From NCBI GenBank assembly GCA_002319885.1, contig DCFT01000227.1, positions 1-14,526 of the forward strand: a stretch of 14,526 nucleotides of DNA, read 5' to 3'. Both the position numbers and the translations under genes were made by a program. The DNA comes from Bacteroidales bacterium UBA1797. Lineage in GTDB: Bacteria > Bacteroidota > Bacteroidia > Bacteroidales > VadinHA17. The first letter of the stretch is position 1. Each line of letters opens with the position of its first letter. The notes under the pieces were generated by a model. The model was given only the letters and a program-made list of their open reading frames with translations, searched no databases and was not told the origin of the DNA. Below, piece by piece: positions 14,468 through 14,526 of this stretch.

Positions 14468-14526
14468 ATGGAACCATGGTTAGCTGGCGCTATTCCTCAG
14501 ATTCCTGATGTGAAAGTCAATGTCTG
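14468..14526 (+). CDS. Possible start of a gene running off the right edge
   Basis: From the ATG at 14468 the frame is open to the window end and reads MEPWLAGAIPQIPDVKVNV. The composition looks protein-like, in contrast with the frames before it; the preceding in-frame stop is TAA at 14438-14440. The EPWLxGxIPxI opening faintly recalls DinB-like four-helix proteins, but 19 residues are too few to name it. No clear promoter or ribosome site is seen, and AAAAGG touches the ATG directly. It may also be a chance frame. Confidence 0.4.
   Translation, partial: MEPWLAGAIPQIPDVKVNV

Noticed and set aside
14220..14477. 85-codon minus-strand ORF upstream of bioG
   Set aside because: Its sequence is low-complexity Phe/Leu/Ser-rich text from the reverse of a purine-rich tract, with no recognisable motif.
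1..14526. CRISPR array, tRNA, rRNA, insertion sequence or toxin-antitoxin pair
   Set aside because: No regularly spaced direct repeats, cloverleaf or rRNA signatures, transposase motifs or small paired ORFs were seen on either strand by reading.

Overview
The window looks like chromosomal DNA from an AT-rich member of the Bacteroidota, probably a Bacteroidales-type organism. Three things point there. Several intergenic regions carry the Bacteroidota -7 element TAnnTTTG. The protein architectures are typical of the phylum: DUF4369-like/TlpA-like thioredoxin proteins, surface beta-propeller lipoproteins, and ABC ATPases with a C-terminal extension. TTG start codons are used where Met-less N-termini must be included.

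Layout. Positions 1-1889 hold the 3' part of a large transglutaminase-like protein gene that begins outside the window. After a small palindrome and a TAnnTTTG promoter, a well-formed cobalamin (B12) riboswitch at about 2025-2216 precedes a five-gene, same-strand operon (2386-8618). In order these are a BtuB-like TonB-dependent receptor, a BtuG-like surface beta-propeller lipoprotein, a BtuF-like binding lipoprotein, a BtuC-like permease and a BtuD-like ATPase. Gaps are 31 nt or less, and the last pair overlaps by one base. A cell-envelope thioredoxin gene on the minus strand (8621-10039) converges on the operon with two bases between stop codons. It is divergent from a GT2-type glycosyltransferase (10157-11092). 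Next come a ComB-like phosphatase (minus, 11213-11905), a YihY/BrkB-family membrane protein (plus, 12038-13375), a REP-like palindrome in the convergent gap (13406-13434), and a BioG-like esterase (minus, 13451-14146). The last 380 bases are mostly non-coding and partly purine-rich, and may hold the first 19 codons of a gene running off the edge.

How it works together. The central locus is a complete outer-to-inner membrane route for corrinoid capture. The propeller lipoprotein and TonB receptor would bring the corrinoid across the outer membrane, the binding lipoprotein would hold it in the periplasm, and the BtuC/BtuD pair would import it. The riboswitch supplies direct feedback control. 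No cobalamin synthesis or adenosylation gene is visible, so this is a salvage locus. The flanking genes have no evident link to B12.

I did not find a clearly new defence or mobile system. The most useful leads are the unresolved 170-nt expression platform after the riboswitch, the variant BtuD motifs, the orphan ComB and BioG genes, the degenerate transglutaminase/thioredoxin-fold protein, and the REP-like palindrome.
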